Source: Halolamina sp. CBA1230
GTDB lineage: Archaea; Halobacteriota; Halobacteria; Halobacteriales; Haloferacaceae
NCBI RefSeq assembly: GCF_002025255.2
Contig: NZ_CP054587.1
Span: 2,232,001-2,296,000 of the forward strand
Reading direction: 5' to 3'
Length of the DNA: 64,000 bases
Part shown: in pieces, positions 22,056-32,052 of the stretch
Numbering within the stretch: the stretch's first letter is position 1
Layout of the letters: each line of letters starts with the position of its first letter
Program-made: the position numbers and the translations under genes
Notes under the pieces: generated by a model
Told to the model about the DNA's origin: nothing
What the model saw: the letters and a program-made list of their open reading frames with translations, nothing else
Databases searched by the model: none

Positions 22056-23921
22056 TCAGTTGAGCAGCTGCGGCCCGAACACCACGAGCAGCAGGCACGC
22101 AAGCATCGCCAGCCCGACGCTGGTCGTCACCGCCCGCGTCGCGGTGTGTTTGTCCTCGATCGGGAGCCGCGCGACCACCGCCTCAACGCAGGCCCGGAGG
22201 ATCCGCCCGCCGTCGAGCGGGTAGCCCGGGATGCAGTTGAAGAAGGCGAGGTTGAGGTTGATCCAGCCGGTCCAAAAGAGGAGGTTCGCCAGCAGGAACA
22301 CCCCGCCGCCGAGCGGTTCGAGCGGTCCGGTGATCTCGTAGAAGTTGCGGTTGGCCGCGACGAACCCCGCGAAGTTGTAGCTTCCGCCGCCGACCGCGCC
22401 GATGAACGGGAGCAGCAGGACGACGAGCACCAGCCCGAGCATCGATCCGCCCGCCGCCACGACGCCGACGCCGCCCTCACCGTTCAGCAGCGAGAGGAAC
22501 CCCTCGGCCGGGTAGTAGTCGACGCCGAGGCTGCTCGTGCCGACGCCGGCGTACTCGCCGCCAGCGATCGGTGCGATACCCAGATAGCCGGACCCGTCCC
22601 CGCGGTAGTCCTCGGCGAGCGTCACCGTCGCCGTCCGGCGTTCGCCCTCGACGACCGCGACGACCTCGACCGACTCACCGGGCTCGCGGCCCTCCAGTGC
22701 GGCGGTCACGTCCGCGGGCGTCTGCGTGGGCTGGCCGCCGAGGCTCACCAGCGTGAACGGCGTTCGGGACGGGAAGCCGGCGGAGTTGTTCAGCGGGTGG
22801 TCGGCCGGCTCGCCGCCGACCCCCGGCAGATCCGGCGCGGTCGCCCGGACGACCACGCCCATCGGCCCGGTCGTCGTGTTCCCGTCCTCGGTCGTGATCG
22901 CTACGCTTGTGCGGTTCCCGACCGCGTCGCGGAACCCCCGCTCGGTGCGGACTGCAGTACCGTTGACCGCGGTGATCGTGTCGCCGACGTCGAGCCCGGC
23001 CGTCCCCTCGCGATCGAACGGCGAGCCGGCCGCGAGCCGGGTCACGAGCAGCGAGCGCTGGACGGTGGTCTCGGTGCCGTCACCGAGCGTGACGCTCAGT
23101 TCACGCTGGCTGCTCTCTGCGAGGTAGGCGTCGAGCTCGCTGCCGTTCGCGATCTCGCGGTCGCCGGCCATCACGATCCGGTCGCCGCCGTCGATCCCGG
23201 CCTCGTCCGCCGCGGACCCCGGGAGGGCGCCGCCGATCGCCGCGCCGGGCGCGAGGGCGATCGAACCCACTATCGGCCCGAGCAGCAGCGCGAACGCGAC
23301 GATCGTCACCACGTAGTTGTTGGTGACGCCGGCGGCGAACATCCGGGCGCGGGCGCCGCGGTTCGCCTCGCGCTGGCTCTCCTCGTCGGGTTCGACGAAC
23401 GCGCCGATCGGGATCACCGCCAGCGTCACCAGCCCCATCGAGTCGATGTCGATGTCGCCGACGCGGCAGAGGAGGCCGTGACCGCCCTCGTGGACCACCA
23501 GCCCGACCAGCAGGCCGATGACGATCTCCGGGGCGACCGACAGCGGGAGGAACTCGTTGACCCCGGGGATCACCAGCACGTTCGCTGGCTCGTTCACCGG
23601 CGACGGCGCGGGCGGGCTCTCGAGGATCAGCTGCCCCTGTCGGAGCAGCAGAACGAACATCCCCACCATCACCACGAGCGTCGCGCCGAGACCGACGTTG
23701 GTCCAGGCCCGCCAGAACCGCTTGGGGCCGGCGAGCCAGTTGAGGAACACCCGGCCGCGCTTGGTGTGGATCGTCGTGATCGGTCCCGAGACGTGGACCC
23801 CCTCGGGGATCAGCCCCTGCCCGTCGAGCCAGAAGGCCACCAGCGAGTAGGCGACGATGCCGACGAGTATCCACGTCAGGGGACCGAACGCGGGAACAGC
23901 CTGTAACAGCCCGTCGATCAT
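22056..23921 (-). CDS. Site-2 protease family (M50) with internal PDZ domains
   Basis: 621 residues. The zinc motif HEGGH (~144) lies in [18 protein letters not shown] and the second metal motif [13 protein letters not shown] (~575) near the C-terminus. Two PDZ-like blocks lie between them ([21 protein letters not shown] and [14 protein letters not shown]). At least six membrane helices. It should cut membrane-embedded substrates after an earlier cut. A second M50 protease without PDZ is at 27982-29127. Confidence 0.9.
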   Translation of the reverse strand: MIDGLLQAVPAFGPLTWILVGIVAYSLVAFWLDGQGLIPEGVHVSGPITTIHTKRGRVFLNWLAGPKRFWRAWTNVGLGATLVVMVGMFVLLLRQGQLILESPPAPSPVNEPANVLVIPGVNEFLPLSVAPEIVIGLLVGLVVHEGGHGLLCRVGDIDIDSMGLVTLAVIPIGAFVEPDEESQREANRGARARMFAAGVTNNYVVTIVAFALLLGPIVGSIALAPGAAIGGALPGSAADEAGIDGGDRIVMAGDREIANGSELDAYLAESSQRELSVTLGDGTETTVQRSLLVTRLAAGSPFDREGTAGLDVGDTITAVNGTAVRTERGFRDAVGNRTSVAITTEDGNTTTGPMGVVVRATAPDLPGVGGEPADHPLNNSAGFPSRTPFTLVSLGGQPTQTPADVTAALEGREPGESVEVVAVVEGERRTATVTLAEDYRGDGSGYLGIAPIAGGEYAGVGTSSLGVDYYPAEGFLSLLNGEGGVGVVAAGGSMLGLVLVVLLLPFIGAVGGGSYNFAGFVAANRNFYEITGPLEPLGGGVFLLANLLFWTGWINLNLAFFNCIPGYPLDGGRILRACVEAVVARLPIEDKHTATRAVTTSVGLAMLACLLLVVFGPQLLN

Positions 23922-24029
23922 CTGTCCGGGAATCCGGTCCCGCCGGGCAAATGCGTTCGGGTACGACGCTGTGACGACCGAGCCACCCGAAACGGGCTGT
24001 GACCCGCTCCGGATCCCCGTTCGAGGGCT

Positions 24030-25730
24030 CTAGCCTTCCCGGCGGAGGCGCTCGACCACGAACGAGCGGTCGAGCTCGCCGAGGAACTCGCCCAGCCGGG
24101 GGCCCTGCTCCTTGTCGAAGAACAGCCGGTAGCCCGCCGCGAACAGGTCGGCCGTCTCCAGGTCGTGTGCCTCCGCGAGCTCGTAGATCCGGCCCTGGAT
24201 AGCTTCGCCGTCGTGGCCCGCCGCGACGAACTCTGCGAGGTCGTCGAGTGCTGCCTGCTCGTCGTCGGTCAGCGCCACGTCGGGGAGGTCGGTCTGGAGC
24301 CGGTAGTTGTAGGCGTTGTCACAGCGCTCCGCCCACGCGCGGGCCCGCTCGACGCGTTCGAGCGCGTCGTCGATCACCCACTCCGGGGCGTCCTCGGGGA
24401 TGTGGCCCTCGTTGCGGGCCATCTGCACGCGCAGGTCGCGGTCGTCGACCATCCCCAGCACCGCGGCGAACGTGTAGGGCAGCCGAACGCGCGACTCGCG
24501 CACCTCATCCATCACGAACGGGTAGGCTCTGTTCGCGAACCGTTCCAGCTCCTCGTCGTCGACTTCGCCGAAGTACGCCCGCTCGAACCGGTCGAAGTCG
24601 TCGACCAGCTGATCCAGCCGGGAGACGTCGAAATCCCGGGCCTTGTTCGGGTCGAGCGCGAAGAAGTACCGCAGCACCTCGGGTTCGAGCAGTTCGAGCA
24701 CTTCGGGCACCGTCACCACGTTCCCCTCCGAGGAGGAGAGCGGTTCGCCGTTGAGCGTGAACCACTCGTACGTCATCGGCACCGGGGGCTCGATGCCGAG
24801 CACTTCGCGGGCGATCTCCTCGCCGGAGGGCCACGACCCCTCGGCGTGGTCCTTGCCGAACGGCTCGAAATCCACCCCGAGCAGGCTCCACTGTGCAGGC
24901 CACTCGAAGCGCCAGGAGAGCTTCCCGTCCCGGAGGGTCGCCTCGCCGTGGTGGCCACAGCCCTCGATGTCGCGGTCGCCCGCGGTGATGCCCGTACACT
25001 CGTACTCCACGAGCCCTTCCTCCAGATCCGCGACGGTCACGTCGGTGGTGACGATGCCACACTCCGGACAGATCACGCGGAACGGCGAGTACGTCTCGTC
25101 GACGGAGTCCTGGTACTTCGCGAGCACCTCGCGGGCGGTGTCGACGTTCTCGAGGATCGTCCGGATCTCGGGCTCGAACTCGCCGGTCTCGTACAGTTCG
25201 GTGTTCGAGAGCACGTCGACGGGCACGTCCACCATCTCGGCGGCCCCCGCGAGCAGGTCCGCGAAGTGCTCGCCGTAGGAGCCGTGGCAGTCGCCGAACG
25301 GGTCGGGGATGTCGGTGTACGGCGTTCCGAGGTTCTTCCCGAGCGCGCCGGCGTCGACCTCGCCCAGTTCGACGACGTTCCAGTCCGCGTCGGCCAGCCG
25401 CCGGGGGAGCTTCCGCAGCGGGTCGCGGTCGTCGGAGGTGAACACCTGCCGGACCTCGTGACCCCGCTCGCGGAGCACCTCCGCGACGAAGTAGCCACGG
25501 AGGATCTCGTTGAAGTGGCCGAGGTGGGGGATGCCGGAGGGGGAGACGCCGCCCTTGATCACGATGGGGTCCTCCGGGTCGCGGGCCTCCACCTCGTCGG
25601 CGACGGCGTCGGCCCAGAACGCGTGGTACGACTCCTCGCCGCCATCCTCGCCGGCGTCGCTGCCCGTGGTCGGGCCGGAGGAGGGGCCCGAAGCGTCGGC
25701 GTCCGGATCGGGGGTCTGCTCGCTACTCAT
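24030..25730 (-). CDS. lysK: Class I lysyl-tRNA synthetase
   Basis: 566 residues. HIGH-type motif SGIPHLGHF, cysteine pairs CPECGIV and CTGITAGDRDIEGCGH, and KMSKS-type SSSEGNVVT mark the class I LysRS of archaea. It charges tRNA-Lys in the cytosol. The first ~30 residues are an acidic, low-complexity extension. Its start overlaps the end of pyrH by eight bases, so the two are probably co-transcribed. Confidence 0.95.
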   Translation of the reverse strand: MSSEQTPDPDADASGPSSGPTTGSDAGEDGGEESYHAFWADAVADEVEARDPEDPIVIKGGVSPSGIPHLGHFNEILRGYFVAEVLRERGHEVRQVFTSDDRDPLRKLPRRLADADWNVVELGEVDAGALGKNLGTPYTDIPDPFGDCHGSYGEHFADLLAGAAEMVDVPVDVLSNTELYETGEFEPEIRTILENVDTAREVLAKYQDSVDETYSPFRVICPECGIVTTDVTVADLEEGLVEYECTGITAGDRDIEGCGHHGEATLRDGKLSWRFEWPAQWSLLGVDFEPFGKDHAEGSWPSGEEIAREVLGIEPPVPMTYEWFTLNGEPLSSSEGNVVTVPEVLELLEPEVLRYFFALDPNKARDFDVSRLDQLVDDFDRFERAYFGEVDDEELERFANRAYPFVMDEVRESRVRLPYTFAAVLGMVDDRDLRVQMARNEGHIPEDAPEWVIDDALERVERARAWAERCDNAYNYRLQTDLPDVALTDDEQAALDDLAEFVAAGHDGEAIQGRIYELAEAHDLETADLFAAGYRLFFDKEQGPRLGEFLGELDRSFVVERLRREG

Positions 25731-26445
25731 GCTGGGTCCAGTAAGTGGGCTCGTCGGTCCCGCCCGTGGGCACGATGTCGGTGCCGCTGTGCTCGCCCCG
25801 GAGCACGGCGTCGACGACGGCCTCGGGGTCGGTGCCGTCGAGAACGATGGTGCGCAGCGACGAGCGCTCGATGAGCTTGGCCGCGAGCAGGTCGACCGGG
25901 GCGGAGGCGCCCGCGCCGCGGTCCATCGGCGCGATCACTTCCACCAGTTCGCTGGGGGTGAGCTGGCCGTACTGCTCGGCGTCGTCGTCGGTCTCCGGGT
26001 CCGCGTTGTACACGCCGTCGGCGCTGGTCGCGAACACCAGCAGTTCGGCGTCGATGTACTCCGCCAGCGCGGCCGCGACGGCGTCGGTGGTCTGGCCGGG
26101 CGTGATCCCACCCATCACGACGGTGTCGCCGCCGCGGATCGCCTCGCCGGCCTCGTCGTAGCTCGTGGCGGGCGTCCGCTGGACGCCGTGGCCCATCGCC
26201 GCGATCAGCAGGCGGGCGTTGAGCCGCGTGACGCCGATGCCGAGCTCGTCGAGCTGGAACTCGTTGGCCGCCAAGTCGCGGGCGGCGCCGATGTACTGTC
26301 GTGCGACGGTGCCGCCGCCGACGACCGCGCCCAGTTCACAGCCCTCCGCCGAGAGCGTGCCGAGGGCGTCGGCGAACCCTTCCACGCGCTCGGGGTCGAG
26401 GCCGGGCGCCAGTACGCTACCCCCGATAGAGACGACGACTCGCAT
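25723..26445 (-). CDS. pyrH: UMP kinase
   Basis: 240 residues of the amino-acid-kinase fold: VVSIGGSVLAPGLD at the N-terminus, GAVVGGGTVARQYIG, GGDTVVMGGITPGQTTDAVAA and FATSADGVYNADPETDDDAEQY. It phosphorylates UMP to UDP. It heads a two-gene unit with lysK. Confidence 0.95.
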   Translation of the reverse strand: MRVVVSIGGSVLAPGLDPERVEGFADALGTLSAEGCELGAVVGGGTVARQYIGAARDLAANEFQLDELGIGVTRLNARLLIAAMGHGVQRTPATSYDEAGEAIRGGDTVVMGGITPGQTTDAVAAALAEYIDAELLVFATSADGVYNADPETDDDAEQYGQLTPSELVEVIAPMDRGAGASAPVDLLAAKLIERSSLRTIVLDGTDPEAVVDAVLRGEHSGTDIVPTGGTDEPTYWTQHE

Positions 26446-26537
26446 TAGGTGAGGTTCCGGGGGTGGCGCTCTTAAGAGCGGTGGTCGGGCGCCGCCGCGA
26501 GAAAAGGCCTAAGCCGGTCGCCCACCCCGATAGAGGT

Positions 26538-27323
26538 ATGCAGCCCCTCTCGATCGTCGGCCCCGGCGCCGCCGACGTGCGCGACGCCGTCGCCGCCCGC
26601 CTGGACGGCCGGGTCGCGACCGTCGGTCGGACCGAGGCGGCCGGCGTCGACGACGCGACCGACGCGAACGCCCGCTTCGAACTCTCGCCGGACGGCGACT
26701 GGACCGCCGCCGGTGACGACCGATCGTTCGCCGACCTGCTTGACGACCTCGCGACCGAGTACGAGTACGCGGTGATCTCGGGGTTCTCGAAGCTCCGGCT
26801 CCCGACGGTCGTGATCGGCGACGAGGACGTTCCGGGTGACGTGCTCCGGCGCGTCGACGACGCGAACGAACTCGACCCCGACGCGCTCGCGGCCGAAATC
26901 GACGAGCTCGACCCCTACGTCACGCTGGAGTCGCTGGTCGCGAAGGCGAAACAGTCGCCGCTCGCGGAACGCTCGGGTGCCATCGCGACGTTCACCGGCC
27001 GCGTGCGGGCGAAGGACTCCGAAAACGACAGCCGCACGACCCACCTCAAGTTCGAGAAGTACGAGGGCGTCGCCGAGCAGCGGATGGCCGACATCGCCGC
27101 GGAGCTGGAGGCGCGCGACGGCGTGTTCGAGGTGCTGTTCCACCACCGGACCGGCGTCGTCGTCGACGGCGAGGACATCGTGTTCGTCGTCGTGCTCGCG
27201 GGCCACCGCCGCGAGGCGTTCCGGACCGTCGAGGACGGGATCGATCGGCTGAAAGACGAGGTGCCGCTGTTCAAGAAGGAGACCACGGAGGACGAGCAGT
27301 TCTGGGTCCACGACCGCGCGTGA
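26538..27323 (+). CDS. moaE: Molybdopterin synthase large subunit with N-terminal MobB-like part
   Basis: 262 residues. Residues 1-~110 resemble a shortened MobB domain (MQPLSIVGPGAADVRDAV, AVISGFSKLRLPTVVIG). Residues ~130-262 are MoaE: GAIATFTGRVRAKDS, LKFEKYEGVAEQRM, FHHRTGVVVDGEDIVFVVVLAGHRREAF, VPLFKKETTEDEQFWV with the catalytic Lys. With MoaD it inserts the dithiolene sulphur of molybdopterin. The GxxGxGKT Walker A of full MobB is replaced by GPGAAD, so the N-terminal part may not bind GTP. Confidence 0.9.
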   Translation: MQPLSIVGPGAADVRDAVAARLDGRVATVGRTEAAGVDDATDANARFELSPDGDWTAAGDDRSFADLLDDLATEYEYAVISGFSKLRLPTVVIGDEDVPGDVLRRVDDANELDPDALAAEIDELDPYVTLESLVAKAKQSPLAERSGAIATFTGRVRAKDSENDSRTTHLKFEKYEGVAEQRMADIAAELEARDGVFEVLFHHRTGVVVDGEDIVFVVVLAGHRREAFRTVEDGIDRLKDEVPLFKKETTEDEQFWVHDRA

Positions 27324-27539
27324 CCCCGCGTCGGGCGACCGTACCCGGCACCGCGGGCGGCACTCGACCCCGATTCGTCGCCCAAACCGGGACGGATCTC
27401 GGATTCGAGATGGAACCGGATTTGCGGCTTCAGATCGGTTTCTAAAACGTCTAAAAGATTCTGAGCGTCTCGTGAACGATCCGTTTTACGCCCGTTTTCG
27501 CTTCGATCCGCCTGAAACGGTTCGAATTTCGGGGCATGG

Positions 27540-27556
27540 TCTGGAGTTTATATCCT
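27540..27556 (+). promoter_or_regulatory. TATA box before the DUF7123-type gene
   Basis: GGAGTTTATATCCTCC about 45 bases before the ATG at 27592. It is the only strong TATA-like sequence in this 268-base gap and predicts a short leader of roughly 15-20 bases. Confidence 0.5.
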
Positions 27557-27591
27557 CCCCTAGGCCGTTGCCCGGAGTGAGGCGAACATCA

Positions 27592-27855
27592 ATGAGCGCA
27601 ACCCGAAACCCCTCCACCGACGGCGTGGCCGCGACCGACGAGCTCTCGAAAGAGGAGCGCCTCACGCGCTACCTGCGCGAGAAGGCCGAGGACGGCGAGA
27701 TGTACTTCAAGTCGAAGTTCATCGCCGACGACGTCGACCTCTCGCCCAAGGAGATCGGCGCGCTGATGGTGAAGCTCAGCGACGCCGCGTCGGATCTCGA
27801 GGTCGAGAAGTGGTCGTACACGAGCGCGACCACGTGGCGCGTCGAGACCGCGTAA
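27592..27855 (+). CDS. Small haloarchaeal protein (DUF7123-like), winged-helix-like
   Basis: 87 residues from the ATG at 27592. ELSKEERLTRYLREKAEDGEMYFKSKFIADDVDLSPKEIGALMVKLS looks like a compact winged-helix domain, and the C-terminus (VEKWSYTSATTWRVETA) a beta hairpin. Such proteins are common and short in haloarchaea; a DNA-binding role is suspected. An in-frame ATG at 27472 would lie upstream of the TATA box and is rejected. Confidence 0.7.
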   Translation: MSATRNPSTDGVAATDELSKEERLTRYLREKAEDGEMYFKSKFIADDVDLSPKEIGALMVKLSDAASDLEVEKWSYTSATTWRVETA

Positions 27856-27981
27856 CCGATCAGTCGCGTCCCGACCCGACTACCGCCGGGCTGCGCGCCG
27901 CCGCCGGCGGTCCCCGCTGACTCCCACCCTCCTTCGGTCCCCGTACCAAGCCTTATGCGCGAGCGTCGGTTATCGCGACCG

Positions 27982-29127
27982 ATGGCAGACAGGTCCGGGT
28001 CCGACGAGATCCCCCGCCCGGAGGCGCTCGACGCGTGGTTCCACCTCACGGCGATCCAGCGCGACGGCGACCGTATCCGCTACCACGGCGAGTCGTTGGT
28101 CCCCCGTTCCCGGCTCGCGGACGAACTGATCCCGGCGTTCGAGGAGGCGGGCTACGAGCTCCGCTTCTCCGTCGACGAGGCCGGCAACGACGTGCTGGTC
28201 GCCCGGCCGATCGGCGCGGCCGCCACGTCCGAGACTAACCCCACGCTCAACGTCGCGCTGCTGATCGCGACGGTGTTCACCACCATGTTCGTGGGTGCGA
28301 CCGTCTGGTACTACATCCCGCTCTCGGCGATCGCCGAGAACCCGCTGCGGGTGCTGGAGGCGTGGCCCTTTACCGCCGCAGTGCTTGGGGTGCTGTTGAC
28401 CCACGAGATGGGCCATTATCTCGCCGGCCGCCGGCACGGCGTCGACGTGAGTCTCCCCTACGTGATCCCGTTCTACGTCCCGTTCGGCACGATGGGCGCA
28501 GTGATCCGGATGCGGAGCCGGGTGCCCGACCGCGAGGCACTGCTCGACATCGGCGCCGCCGGGCCGCTGGCGGGGCTGATCGCGACGATCGTCGTCACCG
28601 CGATCGGCGTCTCGCTCGATCCGATGACGGTCCCCCAGCGCGTGCTCCAGGGGAGCGGCGAGGCGATCATCTTCCACAACCCGCCGCTGCTGGACCTGAT
28701 CGCGAACGCGCTCGGGCAGGAAACCGGCTACGACGACCCCTCGCGCGCGGTCCACCCGGTCGTGATGGGTGGCTGGATCGGGATGTTCTTCACCGTGTTG
28801 AACCTCCTGCCCGTCGGCCAGCTCGACGGCGGGCATATCCTCCGTGCCGTGCTCGGGGACCGACAGGAGACCGTCGCCGCGCTCGTCCCCGGCGCGCTGT
28901 TCGGCCTCGCGGGCTACCTCTGGTACGTCCGCGATATGGGGATGCAGAACTCCGTGGGGCTCTGGCTGCTCTGGGGGTTCATCACGCTGCTCGTCTCCTT
29001 CGGCGGCGCCGCCGACCCGATCGACGAGACCCCGGTGGGGTGGAAACGCGTCATCGTGGCCGGGCTGACGTTCGCGCTCGGCGCGCTCTGTTTCCTCCCG
29101 GTGCCGATCGAGATCGCGACGGTCTGA
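27982..29127 (+). CDS. Site-2 protease family (M50) membrane protein
   Basis: 381 residues from the ATG at 27982. A ~75-residue cytosolic N-terminal domain (LDAWFHLTAIQRDGDRIRYHG...) precedes the zinc motif HEMGH (~143, VLLTHEMGHYLAGRRHGVDV) and the second motif LNLLPVGQLDGGH (~280). About eight membrane helices. PYVIPFYVPFGTMGAVIRMRS is characteristic of this prokaryotic S2P subgroup. Intramembrane proteolysis is predicted; the substrate is unknown. Confidence 0.9.
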   Translation: MADRSGSDEIPRPEALDAWFHLTAIQRDGDRIRYHGESLVPRSRLADELIPAFEEAGYELRFSVDEAGNDVLVARPIGAAATSETNPTLNVALLIATVFTTMFVGATVWYYIPLSAIAENPLRVLEAWPFTAAVLGVLLTHEMGHYLAGRRHGVDVSLPYVIPFYVPFGTMGAVIRMRSRVPDREALLDIGAAGPLAGLIATIVVTAIGVSLDPMTVPQRVLQGSGEAIIFHNPPLLDLIANALGQETGYDDPSRAVHPVVMGGWIGMFFTVLNLLPVGQLDGGHILRAVLGDRQETVAALVPGALFGLAGYLWYVRDMGMQNSVGLWLLWGFITLLVSFGGAADPIDETPVGWKRVIVAGLTFALGALCFLPVPIEIATV

Positions 29128-29151
29128 GCGGCGCTCGGCGCCGGCTCGCTC

Positions 29152-30033
29152 TCACCCGTCGCCGTGGGTGTACCCGCGATCCGGGAGCGGTTCGCCGTCC
29201 GCGGTCACGCCCTCTTCGACGACTTCGCCGACGACGGTCGCGTCAGTGCCGGTCGATTTCACCGCCTCGATCGCCGCTTCCGGGTCCGGTGTCGTGAACA
29301 CCAGCTCGAAGTCCTCGCCGACGTGGGCCGCACACTCCCGGCGGTCGGACTCGCTTTCGGCCACTTCGTCGACGGCCGGGTGGACCGGGAGTCGGTCCCA
29401 CTCGATCGCGAACCCGCAGTCGCTCGCCCCCGCCAACTGGTGGAGCGAACGCGCGAGGCCGTCGCTCGAGTCCATCATCGCGCTCGCGGTACCGCGGAGC
29501 GCCCGGCCGGCGGCGACGCGGGGCGTGAACCGGAACAGCTCGTTGCCAGCATCCGCGTCGCCAGCGGCGAACTTCCGGAGTGCGGCCGCCGTCCGCCCGA
29601 GTTCACCCGTCACACACACCGCGTCGCCGGGGCTGGCGCCGTCGCGGTAGATCGGCTCGTCGACGCGGCCGACGGCGGTCGTGGCGGTCGTGAACTCCGA
29701 GTGTTCGTCGAGGTCGCCGCCGACGTACTCGGCGCCGACCAGCTCACAGACCTCGCTCGCGCCCCGGACGAACGCCGTGAGTTGGCGCTCCTCGAACTCG
29801 GGGGCGGCGTACACCGCGACCGCGCAGGTCGCGTCGGCGCCCATCGCCGCCAGATCCGAGAGCGACGCGCCGACCGCGCGCCAGCCGGCGGTTTCGCGGG
29901 TCGTCCCCGCCGGGAAGTCCGCGCGCTCGTGGAGCATGTCTGTCGTGATCGCGAGGTCGTCGACGACGGCCGCGTCGTCGCCCGCGGCCGGGACCGTCCC
30001 CGAAAGCGCCGCCAGCGCGCTTCGCTCGTTCAT
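29152..30033 (-). CDS. thiL: Thiamine-monophosphate kinase
   Basis: 293 residues from the ATG at 30033 (NERSALAALSG). GDDAAVVDDLAITTDMLHERADF and ASLSDLAAMGA are the metal/ATP-binding motifs of ThiL, followed by GGDLDEHSEF, MDSSDGLARSLHQLA and GEDFELVFT. It makes thiamine diphosphate from the monophosphate. Faces away from the flippase-like gene at 30116. Confidence 0.93.
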   Translation of the reverse strand: MNERSALAALSGTVPAAGDDAAVVDDLAITTDMLHERADFPAGTTRETAGWRAVGASLSDLAAMGADATCAVAVYAAPEFEERQLTAFVRGASEVCELVGAEYVGGDLDEHSEFTTATTAVGRVDEPIYRDGASPGDAVCVTGELGRTAAALRKFAAGDADAGNELFRFTPRVAAGRALRGTASAMMDSSDGLARSLHQLAGASDCGFAIEWDRLPVHPAVDEVAESESDRRECAAHVGEDFELVFTTPDPEAAIEAVKSTGTDATVVGEVVEEGVTADGEPLPDRGYTHGDG

Positions 30034-30115
30034 ATCTCCGGGTGGGCGTGGGGGCCGATAAAGCCCGTCGACCGCCACCGGAGGCTTCAAACGCGTGCCG
30101 GGAGTTCCATCCGGC

Positions 30116-31150
30116 ATGGACACCGACCAGCTCAAGGCGACACTGGTTGGCTTCGCCGGCGCGATCGCCGTGCTCGCGCTCCTGCTCTACTTCGTGGGTG
30201 TCGGTGATCTCATGGTGTACCTCGGTGACGCCGACGTGGGCACCGTCGGTCTGGTCGTCGCTGTCACGGTGGCGTGGCTGTTCGCGTGGGGGCTGGCGCT
30301 CCGGACGGTGCTGGGCGTACTCGGCCGGCACGTCTCGCCGATCAAAACGTTCCTCGTGTTCTCGGGGGCGATGTTCAACAACAACGTCACGCCGTTCGGG
30401 CAGGCGGGCGGCGAGCCGGTGACCGCGCTGCTGATATCGGAGGTGACCGACAGCGACTACGGCACCGGGCTGGCGGCGATCGCGAGCGTAGACACGCTCA
30501 ACTTCGTCCCGTCGATCATGCTGGCGCTGCTCGGGATGGGGTACTTCGCGACCCAGACCACGTTCAACGCGCGCCTGGAGTCGGCGTCGATCGTCGTGGT
30601 CGGACTCACGGCCGTCGTCGTCGGCGGCCTCGTGTTCGGCTGGCGGAACCACGAGCGGGTCGAGACCGCCGTCGTGGGCGTCGGCGCGCGGCTCGCTCGC
30701 TTCGCCGGCGAGTACGTCCCCCGCGTTTCCGATCCGGGCCGGGAAGCGGTCGAGAAGCGCGTCGGGCACTTCTTCGAGGCGATCGAGCGGGTCGCGACCA
30801 ACCCGCGGGGGCTCGTGCTCGCGTTGACGTTCTCCGCGCTGGGGTGGGCACTCCAGATGTCGGGGCTGTGGCTCGCCTTCCAGGCGATCGGGGAACCGGT
30901 AAGTCTGGGCGTGGTGATGTTCGTGGTCCCGATCGGTGCGATCGCCGGAATGACGCCGCTTCCCGGCGGTGCCGGGGGGATCGAGGCGGTGCTCGTCTTC
31001 CTGCTCGTCGCGGCACCGCTCGACGGCGTCACCAAGTCGGTCGCGCTTGCGGCGGTCGTGATCTATCGCGGTGCGGTGTTCTGGGTACCGGTCGTGCTCG
31101 GCGGGATCGTGATGGGGACCGTCGGTGCGGGTGCGCGTGCCGGCCCCTGA
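30116..31150 (+). CDS. UPF0104/flippase-like membrane protein (LPG synthase TM domain)
   Basis: 344 residues, about eight membrane helices. FSGAMFNNNVTPFGQAGGEPVTALLIS and GMTPLPGGAGGIEAVLVFLL are the signature segments of the family related to the flippase half of lysylphosphatidylglycerol synthase (YbhN/AglD type). No aminoacyl-transferase domain is attached. It probably moves or flips a polar lipid or lipid-linked sugar. Start ATG at 30116. Confidence 0.85.
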   Translation: MDTDQLKATLVGFAGAIAVLALLLYFVGVGDLMVYLGDADVGTVGLVVAVTVAWLFAWGLALRTVLGVLGRHVSPIKTFLVFSGAMFNNNVTPFGQAGGEPVTALLISEVTDSDYGTGLAAIASVDTLNFVPSIMLALLGMGYFATQTTFNARLESASIVVVGLTAVVVGGLVFGWRNHERVETAVVGVGARLARFAGEYVPRVSDPGREAVEKRVGHFFEAIERVATNPRGLVLALTFSALGWALQMSGLWLAFQAIGEPVSLGVVMFVVPIGAIAGMTPLPGGAGGIEAVLVFLLVAAPLDGVTKSVALAAVVIYRGAVFWVPVVLGGIVMGTVGAGARAGP

Positions 31151-31164
31151 GGCACACCGATACG

Positions 31165-31178
31165 ATGGGTTTATCCGG
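31165..31178 (+). promoter_or_regulatory. TATA-like box of the rps19e unit
   Basis: GATGGGTTTATCCGG lies about 28 bases before the ATG at 31200, a normal distance for a near-leaderless ribosomal-protein transcript. Confidence 0.45.
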
Positions 31179-31199
31179 AACAGGGCAGAATTCCTCCCT

Positions 31200-31655
31200 A
31201 TGGCAACCCTCTACGACGTTCCGGCCGAGGACCTCATCGAGGCTCTCGCCGAGGAGCTCGACGGCCGTATCGAGGAACCCGAGTGGGTGGAGTTCACCAA
31301 GACGAGTGTCGACCGCGAACTCCCGCCCCAGCAGGACGACTTCTGGCACGTGCGTGCGGCCAGCCTCCTGCGGAAGGTGGCGATCCGCGGCCCCGTCGGC
31401 GTCGAGCGACTCGCGACGGAGTACGGCGGCTCGAAGTCCGGTACGACGCGCTACCGCGTCTCGGGCAACGAACACACCGGCGGCTCCCGCAAGATCATCC
31501 GGACCGCGCTCCAGCAGCTCGAGGACGAGGGCCTCGTGGAGACGGCGAAGGGTGAGGGTCGACGCGTGACCGACGAGGGCCAGAGCCTGCTCGACACCAT
31601 CGCGGGCGAGACGCTCGAGGACCTCGACCGGCCGGAGCTCCAGAAGTACGCGTAA
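31200..31655 (+). CDS. rps19e: 30S ribosomal protein S19e
   Basis: 151 residues. ATLYDVPAEDLIEALAEEL, FWHVRAASLLRKVAIRGPVGVERLATEYGG and GSRKIIRTALQQLEDEGLVE are the conserved parts of archaeal/eukaryotic S19e. Part of the small ribosomal subunit. It heads a cluster with the PDCD5-type protein and the PP-loop ATPase. Confidence 0.97.
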   Translation: MATLYDVPAEDLIEALAEELDGRIEEPEWVEFTKTSVDRELPPQQDDFWHVRAASLLRKVAIRGPVGVERLATEYGGSKSGTTRYRVSGNEHTGGSRKIIRTALQQLEDEGLVETAKGEGRRVTDEGQSLLDTIAGETLEDLDRPELQKYA

Positions 31656-31698
31656 CGACGCCGCAACCGTTTTGCGCCGAGAGCAGTAACACACGCCT

Positions 31699-32052
31699 AT
31701 GAGTGACAACCCCGACGAAGACCGACTCGACGAGCTTCGACAGGAGCGACTCGAGGAGCTACAGGACCAGGCCGGCGGCGAGGACGCACAGCGCCAGGCC
31801 GCCAAGGAACAGCAGGAGCGCGCCAAGGCCCAGCAGGACGCGCTGCTGAAACAGCATCTCACCGACGACGCGCGCCAGCGGCTCAACGCCGTCGAGATGA
31901 GCAAGCCCGAGTTCGCCGAGAAAGTCAAGCAACAGGTGACCGCGCTGGCCCAGAGCGGCCGAGTTCAGGGCCAGATCGACGAGGAGAAGATGAAGCAGAT
32001 CCTCCGCGAGCTGAAGCCCGAGGAGAAGAGCTTCGACATCCGCCGGCGCTGA
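31699..32052 (+). CDS. PDCD5-family DNA-binding protein
   Basis: 117 residues: a charged coiled-coil N-terminus ([44 protein letters not shown]) and the conserved C-terminal three-helix part ([47 protein letters not shown]). Archaeal homologues bind DNA and commonly neighbour rps19e, as here. Its TGA overlaps the next ATG. Confidence 0.93.
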   Translation: MSDNPDEDRLDELRQERLEELQDQAGGEDAQRQAAKEQQERAKAQQDALLKQHLTDDARQRLNAVEMSKPEFAEKVKQQVTALAQSGRVQGQIDEEKMKQILRELKPEEKSFDIRRR